From Halocatena marina (GTDB taxonomy: Archaea > Halobacteriota > Halobacteria > Halobacteriales > Haloarculaceae): a stretch of 64,000 nt of DNA. The notes beneath the pieces are model-generated. The model did not search any database. It was not told the DNA's origin and saw nothing but the letters and a program-made list of their open reading frames with translations. Location of the stretch: the NCBI RefSeq assembly GCF_025913575.1, contig NZ_CP109785.1:3224001-3288000 (forward strand), in the 5' to 3' direction. The translations under genes were made by a program, and so were the position numbers. Positions 32,996 through 42,816 of the stretch are shown here, piece by piece. Within the stretch, counting starts at the first letter, position 1, and every line of letters starts with the position of its first letter.

Positions 32996-34465
32996 ATGAC
33001 AGATGACGAGGCACGAACTGCCAGAGAAGAGTGGGGGACTCGCTTTGGTTTCCTCATGGCAATGGTCGGCGCAATGGTCGGATCGGGGAACATCTGGCGA
33101 TTGCCGTATATCACAGGAGAAAACGGCGGTGGGGGGTTCTTGCTGGTCTATCTCTTCCTGTTGTATCTCATTGCTGTGCCCGGATTGATGGCCGAAACCA
33201 TGCTCGGTCGGTACACTGGTCGAGGGGTGATCGGGAGCTTTCGCTCGATACTCGGTGAGGGTCGATGGGAGGGCTTCGGACTCGTTGTCCTCATTGTCAA
33301 CATCGCGTTGATGTCCTACTACGCTCCGGTCGTCGGCTGGATTCTCTACTACATTGGGCATTCGTTGCTCGGCACCTTCTTTCAGCCAGGATTTGCCGCC
33401 CAGCAGCTCTGGACTGCGTTCGCAGCTTCACCCGTGTTGACGCTTGGGACGCACACACTCGCGGTTGCACTCATCGGAGGCGTGTTGCTGTTCGGGATTC
33501 GTGATGGTATCGAACGCACCGTGAAGTGGATGTTTCCGGCCTTGGTCATTGCGTTGCTCGCTGTTGCGATCCGGAGTCTAACGCTGTCCGGTGCGACAGC
33601 TGGATTAGCATTTCTGTTCACGCCAGACTGGAACTCCGTTACCCGGCCCTCGACGTGGATTACTGCGCTCGGCCAAGCACTGTTCTCGACCGGCCTCGGC
33701 TGGGGAATCGCAGTCACCTACGGGAGCTATCTCCGCAAGCACGACGACGTGGCGCTCGGTGGCGGACTATTCACAGCTGTTGGAAACACGAGTATTGGCT
33801 TGCTAGCACTCTTTGCGGTGTTTCCGGCTGTGTTTGCGTTCGGATTGGAACCGGCTGCGGGGTCGAACCTCACGTTCATCACGCTCGTTCAAGTGTTCCC
33901 GAAAATGGCCGGTGGTCCCATCTGGGCGATTCTGTTCTTCCTCGGGTTCTTTTTCGCTGCGTTCACCTCGGGACTTGCGATCACTGAAGTTGGTGTGACG
34001 ACAGTGCAGGAGGAAACGCGCCTCTCGCGCAAGCAATCGGTGCTCGGTGTCTCGCTTGCCATCTGGTTACTCGGTCTCCCGAGCGCCTACTCCGCCGAAT
34101 TCCTCGGGCTGATGGATTTCATGTTTGGAAATTGGGGACTGCCCGTTGCGACGCTTGCAATCATCGTCGTAGTCGGCTGGAAGATGGGACCCGGATGGCT
34201 GTTGACCCCCGAGTGGGTGCGACTGACCGAACTCAATCGAAACTCCGACATCTACGTGGGACGGTGGTGGAGTTTGATCGTCCAGTATCTCATTCCACCG
34301 ATCATGCTCGCCATCATGGTTTATTTCGTGGTTTCGAATATCGGTCAGCAGCCGATCGAAACCGCTGGGGGCGTTGTGCTCGTTGGAATCATCCTCGTCG
34401 CCAGTTTGGTGATTATGAGCGCAACGCGACAGCGTGGAGCCAGCCAGACGCTTGGAGGTGACTGA
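32996..34465 (+). CDS. Neurotransmitter:sodium symporter family transporter
   Basis: This 489-residue NSS (SNF) transporter has about twelve membrane helices and imports amino acids with sodium. The first helix carries the sodium/substrate site MVGAMVGSGNIWRLPYITGE. FAAFTSGLAITEVGVTTVQE matches the helix 8 region. The ATG at 32996 gives the usual short acidic N-terminus. A small membrane protein of the MetS type is encoded 2 nt downstream, as in bacterial MetPS, so methionine or alanine is a possible substrate. No experimental substrate can be inferred. Confidence 0.92.
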   Translation: MTDDEARTAREEWGTRFGFLMAMVGAMVGSGNIWRLPYITGENGGGGFLLVYLFLLYLIAVPGLMAETMLGRYTGRGVIGSFRSILGEGRWEGFGLVVLIVNIALMSYYAPVVGWILYYIGHSLLGTFFQPGFAAQQLWTAFAASPVLTLGTHTLAVALIGGVLLFGIRDGIERTVKWMFPALVIALLAVAIRSLTLSGATAGLAFLFTPDWNSVTRPSTWITALGQALFSTGLGWGIAVTYGSYLRKHDDVALGGGLFTAVGNTSIGLLALFAVFPAVFAFGLEPAAGSNLTFITLVQVFPKMAGGPIWAILFFLGFFFAAFTSGLAITEVGVTTVQEETRLSRKQSVLGVSLAIWLLGLPSAYSAEFLGLMDFMFGNWGLPVATLAIIVVVGWKMGPGWLLTPEWVRLTELNRNSDIYVGRWWSLIVQYLIPPIMLAIMVYFVVSNIGQQPIETAGGVVLVGIILVASLVIMSATRQRGASQTLGGD

Positions 34466-34467
34466 CG

Positions 34468-34812
34468 ATGCTATCGTTACTACAAACGACGGGGACAGCC
34501 GTCCCACTCAGCGCGTGGGTCGTCATGCTCGGGGCGATCGTTCTTCTCTGGGGCGTCGCAGGCTGGGCGCTCTATCGAACGCTCACCGACGAGGAACGAA
34601 AACTCGACCTCATCAGGGATCACGGTACGATCGACACCTATTCTCCACGAACGATGGCGGAACTCCGCGAGTGGATCGAAGCACACCCAGATCATCCCGA
34701 GAATGAAACGGCGAAAGCAGCCTACAACGACTGCGTCGAAACGCTGCACGAGATCGATACGCCGTTCTATGAGTGGAGTGACGAACAGCGAGCAGAACTC
34801 GAACAACTGTGA
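34468..34812 (+). CDS. MetS-like small subunit of the NSS transporter
   Basis: This 114-residue protein has one N-terminal membrane helix (VPLSAWVVMLGAIVLLWGVA) and a charged cytoplasmic tail. It starts 2 nt after the transporter stop and resembles the MetS small subunit found with NSS transporters, but the tail of about 75 residues is longer than in bacterial MetS. The tail (AELREWIEAHPDHPENETAK, then AAYNDCVETLHEIDTPFYEW) is present again, in decayed form, at 36112-36316. It is probably needed for transporter function. Confidence 0.72.
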   Translation: MLSLLQTTGTAVPLSAWVVMLGAIVLLWGVAGWALYRTLTDEERKLDLIRDHGTIDTYSPRTMAELREWIEAHPDHPENETAKAAYNDCVETLHEIDTPFYEWSDEQRAELEQL

Positions 34813-35912
34813 TCAAGTAACCAACGGCACAGTTCGACTCACTGCAGCTGGGTTCTACAGCTCCGTCTCGATGTCTTGGAGCTGCTCTCGTCGTCGTTCG
34901 ACGGATGGGTGAGTGGCAAGGAAAGGGGCCATCTTCTTTTGAATCAAATATTCGTACTGGTTGTGGGTAGGAATTTGGTCACCGTTCGGACCAAGTCGAA
35001 TCGGTTCTTCCAGTGGCTCGGTTTCGACCGGAACGACCGCGAATGCCTGAATCGATCCGTCTGCTGACCGAAGATCTTCACGAGGGAGCGACTGGTGCTG
35101 TGCGCTGATTGTTTCCAAGGCACTCGCCAACGCTGCTGGCGAACCAGTGAGTGCGATAGCACCCCGATCGGCCGCCAGTTCGCGGTAGCGCGACAGTAGG
35201 TGGAACAGGAGACGACCAACCAGCCAGAACGCGCCGGAAATCATGTAGCACACGTTGAGCATGAACGTCGATCCATTATTATTCTCCGACGAAGTGGATT
35301 TTCTCTTTGTGTTCCTCTGATCGTCTGTCCATTCGTGAATGCTCTGTGCGATCTGCAATGGCACCGACGCGACCGTCATCACTGCGGCGTCACGGTGTTT
35401 CACGTGGGCCAATTCGTGGGCGAGTACTGCTCGGAGTTCCTCCGGGTCGAGTTTCTCCAACAGTCCGGTCGTAACGACGATCGTCGCTTGCTGGGACAAT
35501 AGCCCACTCGTATACGAGTTTGGAACCGGGGTATCTGCAACAACGACGGAGGGTACTGGAAGATCAGCCTGCTGAGCCAGTCGCTCGACAGTCCGGTCTA
35601 ACAGTTCCGAATGTTCCGTCTCCATGCGGTCGACTGATTGGGTATCGAGTCCACGAAGCACAGGAGTCTGACCGGAGAACTCCACGTAGATGATCACTCC
35701 GATGATGATACAGGTCATTACACCCGCAATTTCTCTGCTGACGCTGGGAGGAACCGGATTCATCTCGAATACAACAATTATCCAAGTGACCGCAAGCAGT
35801 ACTGTCCCGAACAGCGCGACGACGAGCACACAAGTGACGATAGCGAGCAACCCGAGTGTGACTGCCATCCGGACGCCAAGCTCCCAATCCCGTGACCAAT
35901 TCATACCACACT
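34480..35912. repeat. Tandem duplication unit A (MetS gene plus M48 gene)
   Basis: The segment from the start of the MetS gene through the M48 gene and its promoter side is present again as 36112-37384. Matching stretches include gcggaactccgcgagtggat, cgtcgaaacg and, in the M48 part, long runs such as gtgtttcacgtgggccaatt. Unit A keeps both genes. Confidence 0.85.
34855..35904 (-). CDS. M48-family membrane zinc protease (HtpX-like), copy 1
   Basis: This 349-residue protein has two N-terminal membrane helices, the zinc site HELAHVKH (about residues 164-171) with the preceding EELRAVLA, and two further hydrophobic segments after it. It is an HtpX/Ste24-like metalloprotease, probably for membrane protein quality control. 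YRELAADRGAIALTGSPAAL carries the third zinc ligand, Glu. The segment between the helices and DRGAIAL differs from copy 2 (KRKSTSSENNNGST here). It converges on the MetS gene and is one half of a tandem duplication. Confidence 0.9.
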   Translation of the reverse strand: MNWSRDWELGVRMAVTLGLLAIVTCVLVVALFGTVLLAVTWIIVVFEMNPVPPSVSREIAGVMTCIIIGVIIYVEFSGQTPVLRGLDTQSVDRMETEHSELLDRTVERLAQQADLPVPSVVVADTPVPNSYTSGLLSQQATIVVTTGLLEKLDPEELRAVLAHELAHVKHRDAAVMTVASVPLQIAQSIHEWTDDQRNTKRKSTSSENNNGSTFMLNVCYMISGAFWLVGRLLFHLLSRYRELAADRGAIALTGSPAALASALETISAQHQSLPREDLRSADGSIQAFAVVPVETEPLEEPIRLGPNGDQIPTHNQYEYLIQKKMAPFLATHPSVERRREQLQDIETEL

Positions 35913-36111
35913 GTTCACATCACCACAGTATAATTGTTTATGAAGAGATATTTCAAATAGATGGTCGATATAGATAGAGAGATTCATATGTCCGAATCTA
36001 TGCGACGATATTCACCAGCGATAAGCAGACACAACTCGCTTCAACAGTTCACTGACGTGTGAGCCTACTGATGATTATCAGTAATGAAGATAGGACAACC
36101 AGTAAGCAGTG

Positions 36112-36316
36112 ATGCTCCTCAGTGCGTTGGTCGTCCCGTTTGGATCATTCGTCATCGATACCTCGTCACCACGACAATGGCGGAACTCCGCGAGTGGATC
36201 GGGATACATACAAAATCTCCCACGATCGAAGCGGCGAAAGCAGCCTACAACGACTGCGTCGAAACGCCACACGAGATCGATACGCCGTTCGACGAGCGGA
36301 ACTCGAACAACTGTGA
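36112..36316 (+). pseudogene. Decayed second copy of the MetS-like gene
   Basis: The first bases (ctcagtgcgttggtcgtcc) match the start of the intact gene (PLSAWVV). About 80 bp encoding the membrane helix are missing, and AELREWI, AKAAYNDCVET and HEIDTPF follow in one frame. A deletion after HEIDTPF then shifts RAELEQL and the stop into another frame. No transporter gene is beside it. Confidence 0.8.
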
Positions 36317-36360
36317 TTGGGTGAACGACGACAACCTGTTCGACTCACTGCAGATGGGCG

Positions 36361-37377
36361 CTATATCTCCGTATCGATGTCTTGGAGCTGCTCTCGTCGT
36401 CGTTCGATGGATGGATGGGTCGTGAGGAAAGGGGCTATCTTCTGTTGAAATAGATATATGTGCCGATCATAGGTGCGAAATTGATCTCCGTTCGGACCGA
36501 GTTGGAGCGGTTTATCTACTGTCTCGGTTTCGACTGGAACGACCGCGAACGCCTCGATCGATCCGTCTGCCGATCGAAGGTCCTCACGAGGGAGTGACTC
36601 GTGCTGTGTACTGATTGTTTCTAAGGCACTCGCCAACGCTGCTGGCGAACCAGTGAGTGCGATAGCACCCCGATCGGCTGCCAGTTCGCGATAGCGCGAC
36701 AGTAGGCGGAATAGGAGACGACCAACCAGCCAGAACGCGCCGGAAACCACCAAGCATAGAGCGCACGGTATCACCAACAAATCGTAGTCGTTTCCATACC
36801 GCCAATCCCATCGATCGTCCACCCATTTATAGAGTGTTCGTGCAATCACCAGTGGCACTGACGCGACAGTCATCACCGCTGCGTCACGGTGTTTCACGTG
36901 GGCCAATTCGTGGGCGAGTACTGTTCGGAGTTCCTCCGGGTCGAGTTTCTCCAACAGTCCGGTCGTGACGACGACCGTCGCTTGCTGTGGCGATAGCCCA
37001 CTCGTATACGAGTTCGGAACGGGCGTATCTGCAACAACGACGGAGGGTACTGGAAGAGCAGCCTGCTGGGATAATCGCTCGACAGTCTGCTGTACTGCCG
37101 AATTCTCGGCGCTCGTCACTGACTGAGCATTGCACCCACGAAGCACGAGAGGGTCTCCCGAGAACGCTGTGTACACGATGATCGAGAGAACGACGACCGT
37201 CGCACCGATTCCGATTTCTTCGATCGCGGTGGATGGAAATACACCAGAACCCAGTTCCCGGGCGGTCACGGTCAATCCTCCGAACAGTGCGCCGATGAGC
37301 ACACAAGTGACGACAGCGAGTAATCCAAGCGTCACCGCCATCCGGACGCCAAGCTCCCAATCGCGTGACCAATTCAT
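36361..37377 (-). CDS. M48-family membrane zinc protease (HtpX-like), copy 2
   Basis: This 338-residue paralogue of the protease at 34855-35904 begins identically (MNWSRDWELGVRMAVTLGLL) and keeps the HELAHVKH zinc site and YRELAADRGAIALTGSPAAL. It differs most in the second helix region (LTVTARELGSGVFPSTAIEE), in the part linking propeptide to catalytic region (NAQSVTSAENS), and in VDDRWDWRYGNDYDLLVIPC before the third helix. The paralogues therefore diverged after duplication while keeping the active site. It follows atpB on the same strand, about 90 nt upstream of it in coordinates. Confidence 0.9.
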   Translation of the reverse strand: MNWSRDWELGVRMAVTLGLLAVVTCVLIGALFGGLTVTARELGSGVFPSTAIEEIGIGATVVVLSIIVYTAFSGDPLVLRGCNAQSVTSAENSAVQQTVERLSQQAALPVPSVVVADTPVPNSYTSGLSPQQATVVVTTGLLEKLDPEELRTVLAHELAHVKHRDAAVMTVASVPLVIARTLYKWVDDRWDWRYGNDYDLLVIPCALCLVVSGAFWLVGRLLFRLLSRYRELAADRGAIALTGSPAALASALETISTQHESLPREDLRSADGSIEAFAVVPVETETVDKPLQLGPNGDQFRTYDRHIYLFQQKIAPFLTTHPSIERRREQLQDIDTEI

Positions 37378-37465
37378 GCCACACTGTTCACGTCAGCTAC
37401 TCAAAGCTATTTCTGAAGAAACGTTTAAAATAGAGAGACGAAATTACAGAGTAATCGATTTCAGA

Positions 37466-38905
37466 TCAGTCCGCGCTCGCTTCGACGGTTTCCTCTGTCT
37501 GCTCTTCTTCGCCGGTGTAGTACTCTTCGATGAGGTCTTCGTCGATGCGGTTGAGTTCCTGTTTCGGGAACATCGAGAGGAGGTCCCACCCGATGTCGAG
37601 GGTCTCTTCCACGTTACGATCGGTGGTGAAGCCCTGATCGACGAACTCGCTTTCGAAGCGGTCAGCGAAGTCGAGATACTGGTTATCACGCTCGGAGAGC
37701 GCCTCACGACCGACAATGTTCACGAGGTCGCGCAGGTCTTTCCCCTGTGCGTAGCCAGCATAGAGCTGTGCGGAGACGTCAGCGTGGTCCTCACGCGTGA
37801 GTCCCTCGCCGATCCCGTCGTCCATCAGCCGTGAGAGACTTGGAGATACGTTGATCGGTGGACGGACGCCCTGAGAGTTGAGGTCACGGTCGACGTAGAT
37901 CTGTCCCTCCGTGATGTAGCCCGTCAGGTCGGGGATCGGGTGGGTGTCGTCGTCACCTGGCATCGTCAGAATCGGAATCTGAGTCACCGATCCCTCGCGT
38001 CCTTCGATACGACCGGCACGCTCGTAGAGCTGTGCGAGGTCAGTGTACATGTAACCGGGGTATCCACGGCGTCCGGGGACCTCCTCACGGGCCGCGCCGA
38101 TCTCGCGCAGCGCCTCACAGTAGTTGGTCATATCCGTCAGGATAACGAGCACGTGGTATCCCTTCTCGAATGCGAGATACTCTGCTGTCGTCAACACCAG
38201 CCGGGGCGTGATCGTCCGCTCGACTGCCGGGTCGTCGGCGAGATTCATGAAGACCACGGACCGCTCAAGCGCGCCGGTGCGCTCGAAGTCGTCCATGAAC
38301 TCGTTTGCTTCCTCGGCAGTGATACCCATTGCACCGAACAGCACTGCGAATTCAGAGCCCTCCTCGTCGCCTTCCTCATCGGCGTCGGCAGATTCCTCAG
38401 GAACAGTTGCCTGTCGGGCAATCTGGAGTGCGAGATCGTTGTGTGGCAGACCCGATGCGGAGAAAATCGGCAGTTTCTGTCCGCGAACGAGCGTGTTCAT
38501 GCCGTCGATCGTGGAAACACCCGTCTGAATGAACTCTTCGGGATACTCCCGCGCAGTGGGGTTGATCGCGGCACCGACAATATCGTGGCGAGCATCCGGA
38601 ACAATATCCGGACCGCCGTCGATTGGTCGTCCAGAGCCGTCGAGAACGCGACCGAGAAGATCCTCCGTGACAGGCATCTTGAGCGTTTCACCGAGGAAAC
38701 GGACCGAAGAGTCGCGGTCGATGCCTTCAGTGCCTTCGAACACCTGAATAGCAACGTATCCGCTCGATGCTTCGAGTACCTGTCCACGGCGGGTTTCACC
38801 GGCCGGTGTCTCGATCTCGACGATCTCGTCGTATCCGATCGGTTCGTCCGTCTCGACAAAGACCAGCGGACCGCTGATCTCCGTGATGGTTTGGTATTCT
38901 TTCAT
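37466..38905 (-). CDS. atpB: A-type ATP synthase subunit B
   Basis: This 479-residue non-catalytic nucleotide-binding subunit of the A1 head starts [20 protein letters not shown]. It has [20 protein letters not shown], the non-canonical P-loop region [15 protein letters not shown], and [20 protein letters not shown]. The tail is acidic ([20 protein letters not shown]). Its start overlaps the atpA stop by one base, so both are translated from one mRNA. It is the last ATP synthase gene here, since no atpD follows. Confidence 0.97.
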   Translation of the reverse strand: MKEYQTITEISGPLVFVETDEPIGYDEIVEIETPAGETRRGQVLEASSGYVAIQVFEGTEGIDRDSSVRFLGETLKMPVTEDLLGRVLDGSGRPIDGGPDIVPDARHDIVGAAINPTAREYPEEFIQTGVSTIDGMNTLVRGQKLPIFSASGLPHNDLALQIARQATVPEESADADEEGDEEGSEFAVLFGAMGITAEEANEFMDDFERTGALERSVVFMNLADDPAVERTITPRLVLTTAEYLAFEKGYHVLVILTDMTNYCEALREIGAAREEVPGRRGYPGYMYTDLAQLYERAGRIEGREGSVTQIPILTMPGDDDTHPIPDLTGYITEGQIYVDRDLNSQGVRPPINVSPSLSRLMDDGIGEGLTREDHADVSAQLYAGYAQGKDLRDLVNIVGREALSERDNQYLDFADRFESEFVDQGFTTDRNVEETLDIGWDLLSMFPKQELNRIDEDLIEEYYTGEEEQTEETVEASAD

Positions 38906-40671
38906 TAGTATTTCTCCCGAAGTTGGGCCTTGATCTCCTCTGCGAGGTCGTTGACGAAGTCCTTCGCCTCATCGTCCGGAGTGGTTGCGATTCGGTTCAA
39001 ACGTGGAGCTGCGTCGATCGACGTGATCTCCTCGACCGGAACACCAGCGTTGAGTGCCTCGAACGCCTCATCGTTGAGGGTCTGGATAGCCGTGAGGATC
39101 AGATACGTCTTCTCAGGCGGGCAGTAGCGATCAACATCGTGGAACGCGTTCTGCTGGAGCCACGCTTCCCGAAGGTATCGGGCCACTTCGAGTGTGAGGC
39201 GCTGATCTTCTGGGAGAGCGTCCTTACCGACGAGCTGAACGATCTCCTGAAGTTCGGCTTCCTCATCGAGCGTATCGATCGCCCACTGGCGCGTCTCTGG
39301 CCAATCGTCGGCAACCTCATCCTCGAACCACGAATCGAGCTGTCCGCGATACAGCGAGTACGACTCGTTCCAGTTGATCGCAGGGAAGTGGCGACGTTCG
39401 GACAGATCGGAGTCGAGCGCCCAGAACGTCTTGACGATGCGCAGCGTGTTCTGGGTCACTGGCTCGGAGAAGTCACCGCCCGGTGGCGATACAGCACCGA
39501 TAACCGAGATCGACCCTTCAGTTCCGTTGATGTTCTCGAAGTATCCTGCGCGCTCGTAGAACGCCGACAGCCGAGCTGCGAGATACGCAGGGTAGCCTTC
39601 CTCACCGGGCATCTCTTCGAGACGCGAACTGATCTCCCGCATGGCTTCTGCCCACCGCGAGGTGGAGTCAGCCATCAGAGCCACGTCGTAGCCCATGTCG
39701 CGGTAGTACTCCGCGATAGTGATTCCCGTGTACACGCACGATTCACGCGCCGCGACGGGCATGTTCGAGGTGTTTGCGATGAGACACGTTCGTGCCATCA
39801 GCGGGTTTCCACTTTGAGGGTCCGGTAGTTCCGGGAAGTCCTCAATGACCTCGGTCATCTCGTTTCCGCGCTCACCACAACCGACGTAGACGACGATGTC
39901 GGCGTCTGCGAACTTTGCAAGCGACTGCTGTGTAACCGTCTTCCCCGAACCGAACGGGCCCGGAATCGCTGCGGTTCCGCCCTTTGCGAGGGGGAACAGT
40001 CCATCGAGAATGCGCTGTCCCGACACGAGCGGAATCCGAGGCGTCTGTTTGTCGGTGGTTGGTCGCGGTTCGCGCACCGGCCACTCTTGGCGCATCGAGA
40101 TCTCTTCGCCGGAAGAGAGCGTTGCGACAGTCTCTTCGACGGTGAACGCACCACCTTCGATAGACTCGACCTCACCGCCTTCGTAGTGCGGTGGGACGAG
40201 CACTCGGTGCTCGATACTAACCGTCTCATCGACGGCTCCGATAACATCGCCGGGTTCGACTTCATCACCGACCTCGACTCTGGGATAGAACTCCCACGTC
40301 TTCTCGAGGTCGATACCAGGAGCGTCGACACCTCGGTCGAGGAACGCTCCCATCTTCGATTCGAGGACGTCGAGCGGGCGCTGGACACCATCGTAGATGG
40401 AGTCGAGCATTCCCGGACCGAGGTCGACAGACAGCGGTTCTCCGGTGTTCTCGACCGGCTCGCCGGGAGCGACAGCCGAGGTTTCCTCGTACACCTGAAT
40501 CGTCGTTTGATTGCCTTCGATTTCGATGACCTCACCCATCAGCCCTTCCTCACCGACGTACACAACGTCGTTCATCCGGGCGTCGAGGTCCGTAGCGGTC
40601 ACAACCGGACCACTCACGCTCTCGATAATGCCGTCTTCGCTGACGGTCGCTTCCTGTGTTGCCTGACTCAT
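38905..40671 (-). CDS. atpA: A-type ATP synthase subunit A (catalytic)
   Basis: This 588-residue catalytic subunit has the P-loop GPFGSGKT at 238-245, the non-homologous insert typical of A/V-type enzymes (about 115-200), and [15 protein letters not shown] and [20 protein letters not shown]. There is no intein in the P-loop. It makes ATP with subunit B. The gene is separated from atpF by 104 bp of simple repeats, an unusual gap in an otherwise overlapping operon, and overlaps atpB by one base. Confidence 0.97.
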   Translation of the reverse strand: MSQATQEATVSEDGIIESVSGPVVTATDLDARMNDVVYVGEEGLMGEVIEIEGNQTTIQVYEETSAVAPGEPVENTGEPLSVDLGPGMLDSIYDGVQRPLDVLESKMGAFLDRGVDAPGIDLEKTWEFYPRVEVGDEVEPGDVIGAVDETVSIEHRVLVPPHYEGGEVESIEGGAFTVEETVATLSSGEEISMRQEWPVREPRPTTDKQTPRIPLVSGQRILDGLFPLAKGGTAAIPGPFGSGKTVTQQSLAKFADADIVVYVGCGERGNEMTEVIEDFPELPDPQSGNPLMARTCLIANTSNMPVAARESCVYTGITIAEYYRDMGYDVALMADSTSRWAEAMREISSRLEEMPGEEGYPAYLAARLSAFYERAGYFENINGTEGSISVIGAVSPPGGDFSEPVTQNTLRIVKTFWALDSDLSERRHFPAINWNESYSLYRGQLDSWFEDEVADDWPETRQWAIDTLDEEAELQEIVQLVGKDALPEDQRLTLEVARYLREAWLQQNAFHDVDRYCPPEKTYLILTAIQTLNDEAFEALNAGVPVEEITSIDAAPRLNRIATTPDDEAKDFVNDLAEEIKAQLREKY

Positions 40672-40735
40672 GATTTGGATTGGTTTGAATTGGATTTGGA
40701 TTTGGTTCGTTTGCTCTGATTTGGACCGGATTGGA
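40672..40735. repeat. TTGGAT-type simple repeat in the atpF-atpA gap
   Basis: The plus strand reads gatttggattggtttgaatt and continues with further ttggat and tttgg units. On the operon strand it is a C/A-rich leader (ccaaatc units) right before the atpA ATG. It is non-coding and probably made by slippage. Confidence 0.75.
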
Positions 40736-40775
40736 GTCGGCTCGTATCTGTGTTGTCTGAAGCGTCCAAATTCAG

Positions 40776-41129
40776 TTATTCTTCGTCCATTAGATCGATA
40801 CCGATGGCTCGCTTGATCTGATCTCGCAGTCCGCCGCTCCCGGCTCCGCCACCCAGTGTGACGAGAACGGGCTCAACGCTTGTTTCTGCGGCTTGGCGCA
40901 CCTGTCTGGACAGATGCGAGAGGTCGTCATCGTGCATCACGACGATACCGACGTCGTCGTCGTTCAGCATGGTTTCGACTGCGTCGTCGAGTTCCTCGGA
41001 CTTTTGATCGTCAGGGACGTTCTCAAACCGTCGCACACCGGCCAGTCGAAAGCCAGTCGTAAACTCCTGGCTCCCGATGACGCCGATTTCACGACTTTGT
41101 CTTTGAGTATCGTTCTGGCGCTGACTCAT
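40776..41129 (-). CDS. atpF: A-type ATP synthase subunit F
   Basis: This is a 117-residue central-stalk subunit. The sequence [20 protein letters not shown] with [16 protein letters not shown] fits the Rossmann-like F subunit, and the end ([13 protein letters not shown]) is the C-terminal helix that reaches the A3B3 head. Its start overlaps the atpC stop by 4 nt. The N-terminus ([13 protein letters not shown]) is about 13 residues longer than usual; an internal start is possible. Confidence 0.93.
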   Translation of the reverse strand: MSQRQNDTQRQSREIGVIGSQEFTTGFRLAGVRRFENVPDDQKSEELDDAVETMLNDDDVGIVVMHDDDLSHLSRQVRQAAETSVEPVLVTLGGGAGSGGLRDQIKRAIGIDLMDEE

Positions 41130-42181
41130 ACGATCACCAGTTCGTCTTCTATCTCGTCGCCTGTCAGTCCTGCCTCTTTGCCGCGTGCGATCGCACGAAT
41201 GTTGTCTACTTCGCGTTCTTTCGCGCGGATGTACGCGATCACGGGACAGACCGAGAGGGGATAGCGATTCGAGAGCGTGTCCGCGTATTCGACGAGGGCA
41301 CGCTCTAGTGCGCGCTCGAATTCGATGAGGCTGTCTGCTGATTCGAGTTCACTTAGCGCCGAATCAAGATCGCCTCCGTATGGACTCTGTCGGACGTACT
41401 CCGTGAGTTGATCCATGTTGCCAACGAGCTGTCGCAGCTCGGACTCCTTGAACAATCGACCACCTGAAATGTAGTACGTGCCGGGGTCGATGTCCGCACC
41501 GCTCCGCGCTAGTCGAAGCGCGTTCCGGATGTTTCGGAAGTCGATCTCGGCGCGCAACACTTGAATATACAGCCCAGTTGCGCGATCCGTCTCCTCCGGT
41601 AACCCTTCGAGCATGTCAGAGTAGAACGCGCGATCGATGGCGTTTTCGAGGGGAACGAGCACACCCGTGTTCTCGTAGTCGTCTAGTGCTGTTGCCAGCG
41701 ACGGTCCGAACAGGGTGCCCTCGAGCTGTTCGACGACCATTGAGATGGAGTCTGCCCCGACAAGACGGTCTAACTGGCGCTCAGAGAATGCGCCGGCAGG
41801 AATGAGATCATCTTCGATCGTCTGCTGATCGGAGTCAGCGTAGATTCCCCGAATGATCGTTTTAACGTTCCACGCGTCGAATTTCCGCAGATAACGCGCG
41901 AGGTAATCGTACAGACTGCCCTCGGAAAAGTGAAGCAGATCGTTGAAGTGCTTCGCCAAGTTGCGGTTGAGCGCGTACTCGATGAGATTGACGCCTCTGT
42001 AACGCGATCCGAGCGCATTCATCTCAGTTTCGTACTCGGTCTCTTCCATGAACCGGGCGATCTCTCCGGGACCCATGCGAACAAGCTTCCGGTAGTCGTC
42101 CTCGTCGAAGAGGACTGCTCTGCGCGAGCGGACTCGCGCTGTGACGTACCCGTAGTTCGCCGTGTCATACGTAACGCTCAT
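41126..42181 (-). CDS. atpC: A-type ATP synthase subunit C
   Basis: This 351-residue helical, funnel-shaped subunit (d-type) links the central stalk to the membrane ring. It starts NYGYVTARVRSRRAVLFDED and contains three related helical units, with AWNVKTIIRGIYADSDQQTI in the first and PLSVCPVIAYIRAKEREVDN near the end. It overlaps atpE by 4 nt and atpF by 4 nt. The length is normal and the call is firm. Confidence 0.95.
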   Translation of the reverse strand: MSVTYDTANYGYVTARVRSRRAVLFDEDDYRKLVRMGPGEIARFMEETEYETEMNALGSRYRGVNLIEYALNRNLAKHFNDLLHFSEGSLYDYLARYLRKFDAWNVKTIIRGIYADSDQQTIEDDLIPAGAFSERQLDRLVGADSISMVVEQLEGTLFGPSLATALDDYENTGVLVPLENAIDRAFYSDMLEGLPEETDRATGLYIQVLRAEIDFRNIRNALRLARSGADIDPGTYYISGGRLFKESELRQLVGNMDQLTEYVRQSPYGGDLDSALSELESADSLIEFERALERALVEYADTLSNRYPLSVCPVIAYIRAKEREVDNIRAIARGKEAGLTGDEIEDELVIV

Positions 42182-42786
42182 TCTTCGAATAGCCTCTCAC
42201 TCACCTCACGCAGGGAGTCTTCCCAGACATCCTCAAACACCGAATCGAACGTGTTGTTCACACGAATCCGCGAGTTCTCAGTCTCAACGACCACACCACC
42301 GAGACAGTCGTACTCGCCGGCGTAGGTGAACTCGTCGTACTCGTTTCCGACACCAGTCCCATCGTCTCCAGCGAGGATCGATTTGATGAGTTCTGCATCG
42401 TCGGCACGACCGTACACCTGTATTTCCTCCTCATCAGTATCGAACTCCTCGGCGGCGTCGTCGAGCAGTGCGCGCGTGAGTTCAGCACGATTTTCTTCAA
42501 TCGATACAATCCGTTCTTCGACCGACTCCCGAACGTCTTCGAGGATATCACGGCGCGCTTCGAGGCGCTCTTGTTTTGCCTCAAGTTTGGCGCTCGAAAG
42601 TCGCTGTTCTCGTTCCTGTTCGATCTGTCGTTCGACCTCGCGCTTGCGCTCTTCGACTATCTCGTCTGCGTCCGTTTCGGCCTCTGAAATGATCGATCGG
42701 GCCTGCTTCTCGGCGTCCTCGCGTGTATCATTTGCGCGCGCGCGGGCTTCGTCTCGTATGTCCTCTACAACCGTATCAAGGCTCAT
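42178..42786 (-). CDS. atpE: A-type ATP synthase subunit E
   Basis: This 202-residue peripheral-stalk subunit has a long N-terminal coiled coil (about 1-100, rich in Glu, Arg and Ala; EARARANDTREDAEKQARSI) and a globular C-terminal part (AGEYDCLGGVVVETENSRIR followed by VNNTFDS) that attaches to the A1 head. It pairs with subunit H. Its stop overlaps the atpC start by 4 nt, and it lies 30 nt after atpK. Confidence 0.95.
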   Translation of the reverse strand: MSLDTVVEDIRDEARARANDTREDAEKQARSIISEAETDADEIVEERKREVERQIEQEREQRLSSAKLEAKQERLEARRDILEDVRESVEERIVSIEENRAELTRALLDDAAEEFDTDEEEIQVYGRADDAELIKSILAGDDGTGVGNEYDEFTYAGEYDCLGGVVVETENSRIRVNNTFDSVFEDVWEDSLREVSERLFEE

Positions 42787-42816
42787 AATGGGTGATAGGG
42801 GGAGTCAGAATCGGCT

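Larger units (their letters stand above)
36112..37384. repeat. Tandem duplication unit B (MetS remnant plus M48 gene)
   Basis: This is the second copy of the MetS-M48 segment. The M48 gene is intact, but the MetS part has lost its membrane-helix coding region and carries a small frame-breaking deletion. Unit B lies next to the end of the ATP synthase operon, where other genes might be expected. Confidence 0.85.

Noticed and set aside
38923..39828. Long plus-strand ORF (301 codons) over atpA
   Set aside because: It is antisense to a complete ATP synthase A subunit and resembles no protein family.
40265..40671. Possible intein or split in atpA
   Set aside because: The P-loop region GPFGSGKT is uninterrupted and the 588-residue length is normal for the family.
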